Positions 1 to 11,520 of a stretch of DNA of 64,000 nucleotides are shown here, in pieces. Below the pieces are notes generated by a model. That model made no database searches. It saw only the letters and a program-made list of their open reading frames with translations, and had not been told where the DNA came from. The stretch is from positions 496,001 through 560,000 of the forward strand of contig OZ025798.1 in the NCBI GenBank assembly GCA_964019425.1, in the 5' to 3' direction. A program made the translations under genes and the position numbers. Position 1 is the first letter of the stretch, and each line of letters begins with the position of its first letter. Origin of the DNA: Flectonema sp. DT1601. Taxonomy: Eukaryota > Euglenozoa > Diplonemea > Diplonemida > Diplonemidae.

Positions 1-3000
1 AAACAGATGGCCAGTCTTCACTAGTTCCAAGACCAGTTACCCTAACGACGTAACGCTCGCCACGACGAGCGTTGATTGATACTGATGGAGTCGTTCCTCT
101 TCCACATAATACGGTTTGACTACCTGAAGGTGTTAGTATCGATTGAACTGTCATTGGTTTACTTGAGAATGGTCCAATAACTTCCAATGAAAACTCGGGA
201 GATACGAATCTATGATCACCAAGTACTTCGATTTCAGTTTTGCCACTGTTTGCTGCTGTTATAACAAACCAATTATCTAAATCAAACTCATTCCACTCCG
301 CAGCTACACCAGTATGACCTGAGAAACATATAGATCCAGGGTTACCTCTATTAGAAACACTTGCGATGTGAATACTGTTTTCACGATCAAAACAGATTGG
401 TAAAGGTTCATTAATCTTTAAGTCTTCAATTGGTTCCAAAGGTATCATTTCTGGTCCGTTAATGGATCCACAGCAGCATCCAGCTGGGAGTGAAGGTATT
501 TTTAAGCATTGGCAAAGACCAAGATCTCTAGCGGTTTGTGTTGAAAAAACACAACCTGCCTTTGTACAGTCGTCTTGAAGGATGTGTCTTCTACACATAT
601 CATAATTACCAGCACCTTCAAGAGTTTGAAGGGAGTATCCAGTGGTCTGACTGCTTACAATTGGAATTCCACTTTCACAGACGGGATTGCCGTATTGATC
701 AGTAACTTGTACTTCGATTCTGCCTACTGAGGATCCAATGACAACATATGAAGGTGTAGTTGTCTGTAGCATCATTGCCTCTCCAGCAACAACAGTCAGA
801 TATAATTCAGAAGATTGTAACGGAGGTGAGAAAGCTCTAAGAATTAGTTGACCACCTTCTGGAATCTTTTCCGGAACAGTAATTGATACTTTACAACTAT
901 TCGGTGAACCTGATCTACATGAGCTGACCTGTTGTGGTACTGCTCGTCTCATATCGTCACTGTCTGATGTGTGTCTTGTTGGGATGTTATTAATACTGAT
1001 GTCAATATGTTCTCCCCAGGCAACAAATCCTCCTCCCAAGTCAGCAGAATTCACAGTTATTTCTATAGTCGATCCTGCTGTAACTTTTCCGGAAGTTACA
1101 CCTGCTGAGCACATCAGAAGTTGATGTGGTGCAGAAGATTTGAAAGAAATATCTAACGGTGGAGTTACTAAGTTTGTTGACATATGTTTAATTGAGAGTT
1201 CAACAGATCCTCCACTTGAACTTCCACATTGATCAGAACGATCATAATGAAGAGCAATACCAGCGAAGTTAGCTATTCCATCTGAGGTTACTCGAACTTC
1301 ATTTTGCACATAGAGATCAGGTACTTCTAAAGTCGCTTCTTCAGACGAAAACAACGTAGCGATACTTGTTGCTGGATACTCACACCAAAATTGCATCAAC
1401 ATCTCACACGATACTGCTTCAAAAGGATAAGCCATACATTCACCAAAGTTACTTGGGTCAGGATCATGTAGTCCTTTACAACATCTGTTAACAGGATCAC
1501 TGTTGTACTTTTTATTAAAATATGAGGCACTTGCACTGCTGTCCCACATAACGACAGGAGGATTCGTAGTCGTGTCCACTACAGTAAGACCACTCCAAAA
1601 AGGTTTGCCTTGTGAACGTGATGTGACTAGTTTCTCTACAGCTTCACTGTCAACAGTGAGAAGAGTTCCTCCCTCAGCAAGACACTTGTCGGAAGCTAAT
1701 GTGCGAGATGTTGGGTTGAGGTAGTGTTCGAGACATTTACCTTCTAATAATGTTCTGTAGGTGTTACTCTCTTGACCCTCATCCCAAGGGCATTCAGTCA
1801 TCGCGGATTGCGGTAAGCGAACTGCATTACCGAAACCGTCAACCACTTGTGCTGTTACAGAGAACAGTTCACCGTTTAGGACCTCTTGTCTCTCTGGTCT
1901 TCCAACAAATTTTAAACGAGACACATTACCAGAGATAATATGAACTTCTTGAAGTAATGTGTTCTTAGCATTCGGAGACCAGAACAACAGCTGTAAAGCT
2001 GGTGCTGCTGCATGAGTGTGAGTAACATAGAATGAAGCAGTACCGTTAACAGCATGACTACCGTATGATTTCTTACACGTTACCTCTTTTGGTGAAGGAG
2101 GTAAATTCTTACTCAGGACAGCTAATGTACAAGTTAGTTGAGGAATACTTACCATCGTATCACACGATAACATCGGTTGGTAGGCACACGGAACGACAGT
2201 GTTTACAGGTGAGCATGCAACACAATCCTTATTCTGTTTGCAGACATCTGTACACTCATCGAGGGTTTGGAGAGGCGCACCAATAGTTTTACCGGTACAA
2301 GAAAAACTAGAATGATGAATGAAAAGACCTGACCTTACAGTCAAGTCATCAACTTCCCCTGAAGTAACACACATCACAATAGGAGACTGATGTTCATATG
2401 GTTCGTTGGTGTTTGAATTCAATACAGAAATCTCAATTTTAAATTCATCTCCAGATTTTCTAACTAACGGATTCGCATCGACAAGTCTCATAATCGGTTG
2501 AACAGGTGGTGTGATGTCAGCACAAGTTGATGATGGGTCCGGACAGTAGACACCACCACTGAGTGCACCAGCAGCAGTTCTATACTGCTGGCTGAAGGCC
2601 TCTGCGGAACTCATATCTAAAGGTCCTAACAACTTTCCAACAGTATCAGGAGTACAGGTTACACGTTTAAGCCCAACTGATATTAAAACATTCCAGTATA
2701 AACCAGAATTATCAGACACACATGAGTATGGTAAACAGTGACCTGAAGTCCTAGGCCTACCCACATTATACAAGTGAACATTACCCAAGAAGCATGCTGA
2801 AGAAGGACTAGAGATACTGAATGGAGAACATGTCCCAGTCAAACAATCTTGTCCAGCGCCATTCATGTTTGTAAAAGTAGTGCAGTCATCAGTAGCTGCA
2901 GTGTTTTCCCAGACCATACAATAATCCATTAGAGGATCATTACCGTAGTGGTATAATGCCTTCTCTCTTGAAGTAAAAAATGATCTTTCTCCACTATAAC

Positions 3001-4411
3001 TACTGACGTGAAGGTACTGGTCAGGCATTGGTTTGCTGTCTAAGTAGCCGCTGCAGGTTGCTAATGATGTTAGATCTGGAGTACAACGCTTACCACATCC
3101 TGTATCACCCAGTCTCTCACAAGTAAACAAACGTTCTTCGTAACAGCTGTATTTACTTGTTGATGTTTCTTTGTGCCATTCCATACATGATTTTTGTACG
3201 AATGAGCATCCAGCTCCTTTACCGTATTTTAAAACTTCTGCTGCGTCTTTATTTACTCGATAGTAGCCACTGTCTTCAAGCATTGCGAGTGTGATGGATG
3301 TGACTTTTGATTTCTTTTCAACGACTGAATTCATTATCTCTCCTCTTAAAATTCTTTTTTCCCAGTGGACGGTCTGACCCAGTCTTGTTAAATTCTCATT
3401 TTGGAACATGTAGTCCTCGAGTTCGAGACCAGGAAGAGACTGAGTCCCAAACAACGGACAATTAAAGTGCTTCTTAGCAGCCTCAATCACTGCAGGAGTT
3501 GTTTGAAGTGCTACGTTTGCTGTGGTATTGGTATTTGTTATTTCTGGAAAGAAAACTGGAGATCCAGCCTGGGTTGGTCTCTGTACCCGCGATTGCATTT
3601 GACTAGACTGCCTTCTACTGAATGATGAGTATCCGTGACCCCATTCAATGTAGTATGTCTCTGTGGTATCTGAAGGCGCTGCTAATGATGCCGTGAATCC
3701 CAGAATATGAATAAGTTCGTGAGTTATGACATCTGTTAAGTAGTTTTGTGGATCGTATTCCTCGTTTATAAATTTTGGATTTATATTTAAATGACCAACA
3801 ACAGGTCTATGAGTACCAGCAGCAAAGTAACACGGATATCCCAAAGCCATAATTGGATTCAGGGATAAGTCATGAACGATTGTTACGTTTGAAACAAATT
3901 CAAAAAACTCAGGTGTCACAGGACTCGCAGTAACAAATAATAACATATCAGTTGTGAGACCTCCAGCTGACGATAACCGAGGATCTGTGAAAGAAAATGA
4001 ATCTTTGCATGATACTTTTGCGATTTCAAGGGTTTCTTCACTTCCTGAAATCTTCAATGCTGATAACATTGGTGATAATCTTTTTATTGCTACAGACACA
4101 GCATCCTGAACTCTAGCTAATTTTGTTTGTGTTATAACATCACTATCTTCACAGGTGTAGGTTCCAATTTGTTGTGATTTCGACAGGCAGGTTAGTTCTG
4201 CATTACGGAGTTCATATTTCATATCAAATTTCATTTCTTTAAAAATGTTAACTTCTGGAGGCACTGTTTTACTCGTGCTTGTACCAATTACTCTTTCAGC
4301 AATTTCTTGTTTATTCCACCATGGCCAGACTCCATGAATACTATTATGGAGTAAGTCAGCTGCTCCAATTTGAACCATCACTGTCAAACAAATTGCCAGC
4401 TGACGCTTCAT
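1..4411 (-). CDS. Leishmanolysin-like (M8) surface metalloprotease, C-terminus beyond window
   Basis: The frame is open from the ATG at 4409-4411 to the window edge, giving at least 1470 residues, so the 3' end is missing. A short hydrophobic start (about residues 3-19) suggests a signal peptide and a secreted or surface product. The zinc site is complete: HELIH at residues 231-235 followed by LGF, a third His at 349 in a HWE motif, and a Met-turn at about Met360 (EIMNS). This order and spacing are those of peptidase family M8 (leishmanolysin/GP63). After the Cys-rich protease end come several beta-rich, Ig-like stretches. Around residues 890-1010 is a C-type-lectin-like segment (a WSG motif, FGEC, then FWCEYP). 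GP63 proteins are usually near 600 residues, so this is a greatly extended relative. The likely role is degrading or binding extracellular protein and glycan. The family call is firm; the lectin call is moderate. Confidence 0.9.
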   Translation of the reverse strand, partial: MKRQLAICLTVMVQIGAADLLHNSIHGVWPWWNKQEIAERVIGTSTSKTVPPEVNIFKEMKFDMKYELRNAELTCLSKSQQIGTYTCEDSDVITQTKLARVQDAVSVAIKRLSPMLSALKISGSEETLEIAKVSCKDSFSFTDPRLSSAGGLTTDMLLFVTASPVTPEFFEFVSNVTIVHDLSLNPIMALGYPCYFAAGTHRPVVGHLNINPKFINEEYDPQNYLTDVITHELIHILGFTASLAAPSDTTETYYIEWGHGYSSFSRRQSSQMQSRVQRPTQAGSPVFFPEITNTNTTANVALQTTPAVIEAAKKHFNCPLFGTQSLPGLELEDYMFQNENLTRLGQTVHWEKRILRGEIMNSVVEKKSKVTSITLAMLEDSGYYRVNKDAAEVLKYGKGAGCSFVQKSCMEWHKETSTSKYSCYEERLFTCERLGDTGCGKRCTPDLTSLATCSGYLDSKPMPDQYLHVSSYSGERSFFTSREKALYHYGNDPLMDYCMVWENTAATDDCTTFTNMNGAGQDCLTGTCSPFSISSPSSACFLGNVHLYNVGRPRTSGHCLPYSCVSDNSGLYWNVLISVGLKRVTCTPDTVGKLLGPLDMSSAEAFSQQYRTAAGALSGGVYCPDPSSTCADITPPVQPIMRLVDANPLVRKSGDEFKIEISVLNSNTNEPYEHQSPIVMCVTSGEVDDLTVRSGLFIHHSSFSCTGKTIGAPLQTLDECTDVCKQNKDCVACSPVNTVVPCAYQPMLSCDTMVSIPQLTCTLAVLSKNLPPSPKEVTCKKSYGSHAVNGTASFYVTHTHAAAPALQLLFWSPNAKNTLLQEVHIISGNVSRLKFVGRPERQEVLNGELFSVTAQVVDGFGNAVRLPQSAMTECPWDEGQESNTYRTLLEGKCLEHYLNPTSRTLASDKCLAEGGTLLTVDSEAVEKLVTSRSQGKPFWSGLTVVDTTTNPPVVMWDSSASASYFNKKYNSDPVNRCCKGLHDPDPSNFGECMAYPFEAVSCEMLMQFWCEYPATSIATLFSSEEATLEVPDLYVQNEVRVTSDGIANFAGIALHYDRSDQCGSSSGGSVELSIKHMSTNLVTPPLDISFKSSAPHQLLMCSAGVTSGKVTAGSTIEITVNSADLGGGFVAWGEHIDISINNIPTRHTSDSDDMRRAVPQQVSSCRSGSPNSCKVSITVPEKIPEGGQLILRAFSPPLQSSELYLTVVAGEAMMLQTTTPSYVVIGSSVGRIEVQVTDQYGNPVCESGIPIVSSQTTGYSLQTLEGAGNYDMCRRHILQDDCTKAGCVFSTQTARDLGLCQCLKIPSLPAGCCCGSINGPEMIPLEPIEDLKINEPLPICFDRENSIHIASVSNRGNPGSICFSGHTGVAAEWNEFDLDNWFVITAANSGKTEIEVLGDHRFVSPEFSLEVIGPFSSKPMTVQSILTPSGSQTVLCGRGTTPSVSINARRGERYVVRVTGLGTSEDWPSV

Positions 4412-4827
4412 TTCTTCCAACCTCCCCCCTTCTTTATTATTGTTAGTGGTGGTCCTCTCGGAGGGGCGTTTTTTTTTTAATTTTTTTTAAAATTCCTGGA
4501 TATTTTTTTTGAATGGAAAATTATTTATTATAATTTAAATCAATCAAATATATACTTATGCACTCACACGTCCTTCATATCTTCATGACTGGTGTCTTCA
4601 TGACTGTAGAGTGAAGAGGATAAAAAACAGAAAAAACAAAACTATTAAAAACAAGGAGATAATAAAATAACTACTGGCTGGAAACGAATATCTAACCGAA
4701 AACTCGAACTTGAAAAAGCACAAACAAAAAAAAAATAGGATAAATGGCGGCAAAAACAACCGTCGGAATCTATGTGTGTAAATGATAAGGGTATTCTTAA
4801 TTTTAATTTCGTAATTCAACTCAGTGG
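4412..4827. other. Intergenic, A/T-rich leader region
   Basis: No coding sequence is supported. The stretch holds T-runs at about 4470-4490 and, on the sense (minus) strand, a G-rich element just before the leishmanolysin start codon. Short open frames here are low-complexity and look like chance. Confidence 0.6.
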
Positions 4828-7800
4828 TCACACAACAATAATATCATCAGATTTATGTTGTTGTGATTGATGTCTGTTCGCCAGTAGTCGTATTTTTTGA
4901 GGCATTTTCAAAGTGGTATCTGAGTCAGCACTACCTGATCTTGGTTTAACCATACCAGTGTTACTAAGAGCTGCAGCTACACTAGTCATGGTACTTAATC
5001 TCATCTTTATTGGACTTCTTCCACGACTGTGTTTGAAGTGTCCTTTGAGAGCATAAAATAACTTACAAAGTAATCCCGGCACTGACCTACACAGCGCACT
5101 GTAGTGACCAGTTGTTGCGAAACGAGCTTCTTCATTTTCATCTTCCGCAGCGAAATTCATTATCTCTGAGAAGGTGGTTCGGAAATTAGAAGTCGGCCGA
5201 CTATTTCTTCGCATGCTTGGAGATGAGATTTCTTTTTCTAGAGTTGGAAGGTCACTGTCCCAAGTACTACAGGCGTTGTAAACTTTAACAAATCGTTGCA
5301 TAAATTCGTCTTCATTTATTCGCTCATGATTCAGATCATTCTCAACGTGAGAGATGTACATTCTAACCAATGAAAGGGTTAACCTAGAATACCTATGTAA
5401 GACAATGATGTACCGTCTATACTTACGAACAAGGTTTTCTAAATCAGAACTCTCTCGATCATCTGAGATTCTATTTTCTGATGTACTATTCGAGCGAAGA
5501 CTACGAGCGCTTTGTCGTCGTCCCGGACGTTTTCTTGCTCCACTCTGAGATCGTTCTCTAGGGAGGAAACCCGATGATTTTGCCGTCTGTAAAGCCTTCG
5601 TTGTTAAAGTGTCAATCTCTGCTAATGCTTTACTCGCATCTACAATTGATGTTTTGTTTTCACTTCCATTATAAGAACAAGAGATAGCTCTCATACCACT
5701 AAAAGCTGCAGCTAGTAACTGTCGTAGTATGTCAGGTGTTGATGAATTTGATGTTTCTTGATCTGAAGTGACATCAGTTTGATCACCAACAGTTCCAACA
5801 ACATGTTGTCTTGACAATTCAACAAGAGAAGGAGCATTATTGATGCATTCCATTCTAATATCATGGATCTCTAATTCATGTTCTATTTCAGTCTGTAGTG
5901 TTTTCTCAGAACTGTTGCCGTCAAAGATGCTCTCTCTTGGGATTCTGCCAGTCAGAATCTTCGGTAAAATAGAAACAACTGGAGTCGAGAGAGTATTCCC
6001 AGGAAGGTATCTCTCTCCTAGTACAGTTATACTACAATTAGCAGCAAGGTGTGGAAGGATCATTTCTACATCATCAGCGCAGATGAGGATTTGTCCAGGG
6101 ATAGCAATTCCACACAACTGTTGTGACGCTTCCAAAACCGGGTTTTGAGAGTCGTTCGACAACTGTTCTGAAACACTTCCTCCAGAGAGTCCCATTTTAA
6201 GACGAAGACCATTCCAAATATATCGTCCTCCAAGCTGTTTTTTGATTTATTTTATATTTATAAGGCCTAGCTGCGAAAAAAAAGGTGTACCACAAAAGTT
6301 AGGAAACACGAATATGGGAGACTTTCGTTCCCTGAGTTCATTTTAAAATTATCATAGCAGAGAGATGACATCGATGATAAATCATTTGTATTGTTTGATG
6401 AAACACATGGTGATGACATAACAGATAACAAATTAAAAAGTTTAAATTAGGTGCCAAGGTGTCAGATAAACCTGATGAAGTAGTTGTTCAACATTACCTA
6501 ATGTAGAGTAATTGGAAAACAGATGTCAATAAATGATAAGATACGAATATGTGTCATGAGGGGGGTAATGTTTTCCGACGCCCTTCTCTAATTTCGATGA
6601 TATCACAGAACACGAATAACACCCCTCCGAACAAGTTAAAAGTTTTTTTTTAAAAAAAAGAAGACACACACCTGGACAGTCTCTGTATATTCCGTAGTGA
6701 GTAGCGATGGATCCCAATTCACTTCTAATAATCGATGTTGGATATCAAGTGACCACGCAATAGCATGTGAGAGTTCCTCAAATATTAAAGTGAACGTGTT
6801 CCCAGAATGTAATTCAATTCCGTGATGAAGATGTGCAGTCCGCCTGAGAACTTCTTGAAGTTTATTAATAGACGTCTGAACTACTAATTCTGAAATGGTA
6901 TTCCAAACATGTTCGATTCCGTCTATAGTTCCAAACACAATCCATGATAGGGATCCTTGTTCTCTGACTTTTTTAGTTGTTATGAATGATGATGTTTGAA
7001 TTAGGTTTTCTGCTTCTAAATTCTTGTCCAATTCCTGTTGTACTACTTCGATTGCATCACAGCTGGTACAGTTGGTTATCTGTTGTTCTTCTAGTTGTTG
7101 TTGAAGTGGTTTATTAATTTGTATTTTATATTTAAATGTTTTGAAATGATCTAATCTCGATCTCAATACCGTCGGCATCGCCAAGAACAGTTTCTCATCA
7201 AGGAGAGTGCATAGCTCAGGCTGTTCAATATGTATGTCAGATGGAAGCTTTTCACTGATTGACTCAACAACCGCTTCTGTGATAAGCGTTTCACCACCAG
7301 CTGTGTTCATTGCAAGCTGGTGAGATGTTTCCCATAAAGGTGTTTTATACAAACTCTCTGCTTGAAATGTCGGTCTCCTAGGTGAATCTGTCATTTCTTT
7401 CCGAAACTGCTGCCCACAGTGAACGACAATACCAGCCGTCACACCTTTCCACAATAAGATATTATTGCCATCGATTTGTTCATAAGTCTCTCTTTGTATC
7501 GAACTTGGTATGATGTTTTCATGTGTTTTGTACTCCACAAGATCGCTGAGTAGCATTTTGTGAATCTCAGATGAGCATACAACTGCATTTTCAATTTGTG
7601 CAAACACGGCAGAAATAGCGTCTACCTCACTGTGGGTGATTTGACCATGATGTTTTGTGACTAGTTGGGTTGTTAAGGAAGCCATGTTTGTGAATAATTT
7701 AGCTGCATTGTTTTGCATTCCGGTTTCAGATGCCATGTTCCAAATCTCATTAAATTGAGAAAAGTGTAATGTCAAGTACGCGATATTTGCAAGATTCTGT

Positions 7801-9542
7801 CCTTTTGGTGACAGCAGTGGGGAGGCTACCATATTACTACCCTGACCACACTTCTGTAGTATGATGTCTATAGCTTGTAGGGCTACTCTGTTCTTAGCCT
7901 TTCGTAATGTCAGCCATTGCTGTCGGCTAACTGGAGCTTCTTGAGATGAAGGATTCTTGTTAGCGTAGATTCGTTCCTTGAGAGATATTGGAGTATATGT
8001 CCAGCAGTTTATACCTGACATCGAACCATCTTCTTCCTTTGTTTTGGAGTAGTTATCAGGTGTTAGGTCTCCACGTAACTGACACTCAAATAAATCAGTT
8101 GCTTCAGCTAGTTGTTCGTGGACTTTATGAGCTACTAGCGTCTCTCCACCACGTGCGATGTTAGATAAGTTTTTACTGATAGCAATGATGTCTCCATGGA
8201 AACGGCTGTCGACCATCCGCAAGTCTCCCGACACTACAGCAGAGCAAGCCTTTACTCCCCTCCACAGTGTGGCTTCTGGTTTTGTGTTTGTAGTTTTCCT
8301 CGCAAAGAAATCTCCTCGTAGAAGATTAGCTGACCAGGGAGCTTTTAACAGATTCTCTTGTAAGAACATAGTCCACTGGACTGCTTGTAATGCTGTAGTG
8401 AATGCAGCACCATATGTGTCAGCATTACAGTGAAGTTCTATTGCTTCGTGTGACAGAGTTAGTTCTCTACAAGTTGAAACAAAAATATCACACGATTCCT
8501 TAGCTAGTTCTGTATGGTTCGTCCAAAGGCTACCTGAATCTAGTGTACTAAAAACAACAACATAAGTTCCATCTGATAAACTGTTATCAGTAACATCTGA
8601 TCTTGATCGTCGAAGTCGTGTTGTTGCGACTGATAGTCTTCTGGCATTCTCTAAGGCTTGTCGATGAACAATTTTCATTGATCGGATTTGTTTTCCATGT
8701 TCGCTCAGATGCTGTTTTTGTTTGTATTCACTTTTTAGTAGCCTTTCTTTTAGTAGGGTGACTTCCTCAGCTAGTTGCTCAGATCTAGACTTCTCATCTC
8801 GAAGCTTCGTATCCAATTCAGATATACCCGCTGTAACCTCGTTGATTAGAGAAATAATCTGAGCAGATGAACATTTTTTTTGACTATAAAACTGAGCCAC
8901 TCTTTTTCTGATATTTTCAACCCTCTCTGAGAGTACTTTCGCACAACCTAAATCAATCTCTCTTTGAACAGGTGTGTGGTTGTCATGATCAGTTTCTTCA
9001 AGTTCTGGCTGAGTGTTTGTAGTTGTTTGCATTCTTATTATGGGTCTTTTTAACTCAGACACATCAGCAACAATGGGTATCTCTTCTACTTTTGGTTGTC
9101 GCTCATAATCATCTAAAAGTTGCTCCACACGCTGATTTATTTCTGATAAAGTTACTCTTCTCTTATGTGCTTGTGCTTGTGGTCCATCTTCACTCCCCTG
9201 TCGTACTACATTTGGTGAAGTGTCGAATTTTGATTTTGTTGGAGAAGTAGGTTCGGTTCCAGCTAAGAGCTGTAATTGTTCCGAGGGTAGTATACATGCA
9301 GGACTGTGGATGTTATTTTTCTTAAGTTTGTTTTGTGGTCTTCCCAATCGAAGATGTGGTACTACTGACAACGGTTTCAACTCTTTGAGTGATCTATCAA
9401 ATCCTTTTGTTTCAATACAAAGCTTCGTAGCACCGAAGCTTGTCGTCATTTGTATTCGAAACGTCCATTCTGTTGATAATAAAAGTACGTATGATACCAG
9501 TAAGTAAAGAGGGGAACCTGTCTTAGCAATCGTGTTCGTCAT
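4828..9542 (-). CDS. Protein with three degenerate class III nucleotidyl-cyclase domains
   Basis: Two exons, 9542-6672 and 6234-4828, join in phase 0 across a 437-base intron (GTGTGT donor, AAAAACAG acceptor), giving about 1425 residues. The join is supported because it reunites the two halves of one cyclase domain (GLRLKMGLSGG follows directly). A possible membrane segment lies at residues 9-27 and a coiled coil at about 205-305. Cyclase homology domains lie at about 322-490, 586-770 and 862-1030. Each keeps the fold landmarks: an 'F...W' strand, a 'GIxxHxG'-like strand, and 'PGQIL'/'GGETL' strands. The first metal-binding Asp is replaced in all three (FSTLD, HFSQF, FGTID). The second is kept in the first two but is Asn in the third. 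Catalysis is therefore unlikely; a regulatory or scaffold pseudoenzyme is inferred. The tail is Ser/Arg-rich. An acceptor-like T-run plus GTCAG precedes the start. Confidence 0.75.
6235..6671 (-). other. Intron of the pseudo-cyclase gene
   Basis: This 437-base intron begins GTGTGTG and ends AAAAAACAG on the minus strand. It interrupts the third cyclase domain in phase 0. Apart from short A and T runs I see nothing coding in it. Confidence 0.8.
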
Positions 9543-11145
9543 TCAACGACGTACTTTCTAATGGTGTCGATCCTGACAAAAAAAAAATAGAGTTAGTAGT
9601 AACATCACACAACATCAAGTCCTCTTTTAATTTATAAGAGCTGCATCGGGAGCTAGTTTTTCTGAAGGCTGTGCAGTCTGAAAGTGTTGCAGTGGCAACG
9701 AATAACCTTAGCGAAAGATACAATAGTGTGCAAAAAACTGGATACTGACCAAGATTAAAAATAAAAATAAAGCATAGGAAAGCAAGAATCGAAGAAAAGA
9801 AAAGAAAGAAAAACAAAAAAAAACATGGTCGCTTTTATATTGATCGCCACTCATTAAATATTCCTATTATTTTATTTTTTTTTGTGTGTGTTAAAACTGG
9901 TTTTTGTTAGTTTGAAAGAAAAAAAAAAAAGAGTGCTCCTCATTTTTTTTTTTTTAATTTTAAATTTTTACAGATATCTAATTTACATAATTCATTGATG
10001 TAATCAGCAAAAAAAAAACGACAAGTGGCCAATATTCACCTTAATTTATATTTTTTTTTTTTTTTTTCCCCCGACTAACCATGGAGAAAAAGCAGAAATA
10101 CCGCCTCATTACATTACATTAAATAGACGGAGGACAGGAGGAAAGGAGACTTCTTAACCATTGAACAAAGTTGTTGCTTGCAATAAGCGCTTTTTTTTTT
10201 TTTTGGAAGAAAAAAAAAAAGTGAAAGAGAAAGATTATTTGTTTTGTAAATAAGTCGATAACATTATATTGCGCGGCACTGATACAGCAAGCTAAGGAGG
10301 TCATCAAGTTAACTGTTTAGAGTTTGCAGGTCTCTGATAGGAAACTAAATGAAAGGTTCAATACTCTCTGTGACAATTAAATCAGTATAAGGTTCTCTCG
10401 GAAGATTCCTCATTTGATGGTGAAAGGAAGTACAGAAAATGTTGTTGTTACTGTTGAGCAACATTTAAGTAAAAAATGATAACACAGAAAGTTGTTGCCT
10501 GTCAAACTATCAAAGGAAAACACAGAGCAATTATGATAAAAATTGCAAAGAATAAAATTGATTTTTTTTTTTTTTTTTTTTTTTTTTCCTGAAGTCATTA
10601 TTTGGAAGGTAACCAGCACCTCACTCACAATTATTATAACGCATCTTGTTTTTTTTTTTTTTTTTTTATACGCAACTAGAAAGCCTTAACAAAAAGTAAA
10701 ACTGCTGAACGTTACACGCTGCCACAGTTCTTTTTCGCTCGTAAAACAACATGTTCGGGATGAAAAAAAAAAAGGGGGGGACTTGGATAAATAAACCAAG
10801 GCTTAACACGCAACAAAATAAGGAAGGTGAAATAATTGTTTTTTTTGAAAAAAAAATATTTACAATGATATAAATATATGTATTGCATTGTATCAAAAAG
10901 TTAACTAATTTAAATATTAGTAATTTATGAGACAGTTGACCTAAAGGGAAGGAAGAGGGAACGAAGACAACACAATGCCGTGTAAGAAGAATGCGTCTTC
11001 GGTGACAGTAAATAGCCCTCTGCTTAATCAACTAAAAAGACAGTTAGTACTAATAGTTGTCAGTCAATCAAAAAAAAAATCAAATCAAAAATACGTCGGA
11101 CAACAAATAAATAATAGTTAAAATCAGTTAGCGAAATACAGAACT

Positions 11146-11520
11146 GATGACTACGAGGGGTCTGGGTAGCCCGCATCAGTAAGGACCCAATCGCGAAGAT
11201 TGTAGTTTTATAGCTTCCACTTTGCCCAGAGGCTAACAAGTTGAAAATAACTAAAAGAAAATAAAAAAGAGAAATGATCTGGGAGTGGGGGGATAAGGTT
11301 TAAAAAAAAAAAACCTTTTTCATTCTAAAAACAATATTTTTCTTTATAATAAGACCATGTGTGCCATAAATAGAAACCCACCGGAACAGTACCGAGGATC
11401 GCTCACCCCCAGTTGTCCAAAGCATTATAATTGTACTGTGGGCTTACCGAAAGCTTAGAAAGTACCACAAAAACTGGGCAACACATAGCCGTATCACTCA
11501 GCAAGAAATGAAAACAAAAA
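11146..11520 (+). repeat. Dispersed repeat family A, copy 1
   Basis: About 375 bases resemble 62341-62715 in the same orientation. Shared blocks include GCGAAGATTGTAGTTTTATA, a block around 'AACAGTACCGAGGATCG', and 'GTACCACAAAAACTGGGCA'. The copies differ by many substitutions and small indels, so both are old. A shorter related piece lies near 12110-12180. No open frame or terminal structure is shared, so the element class is unknown. Confidence 0.75.
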
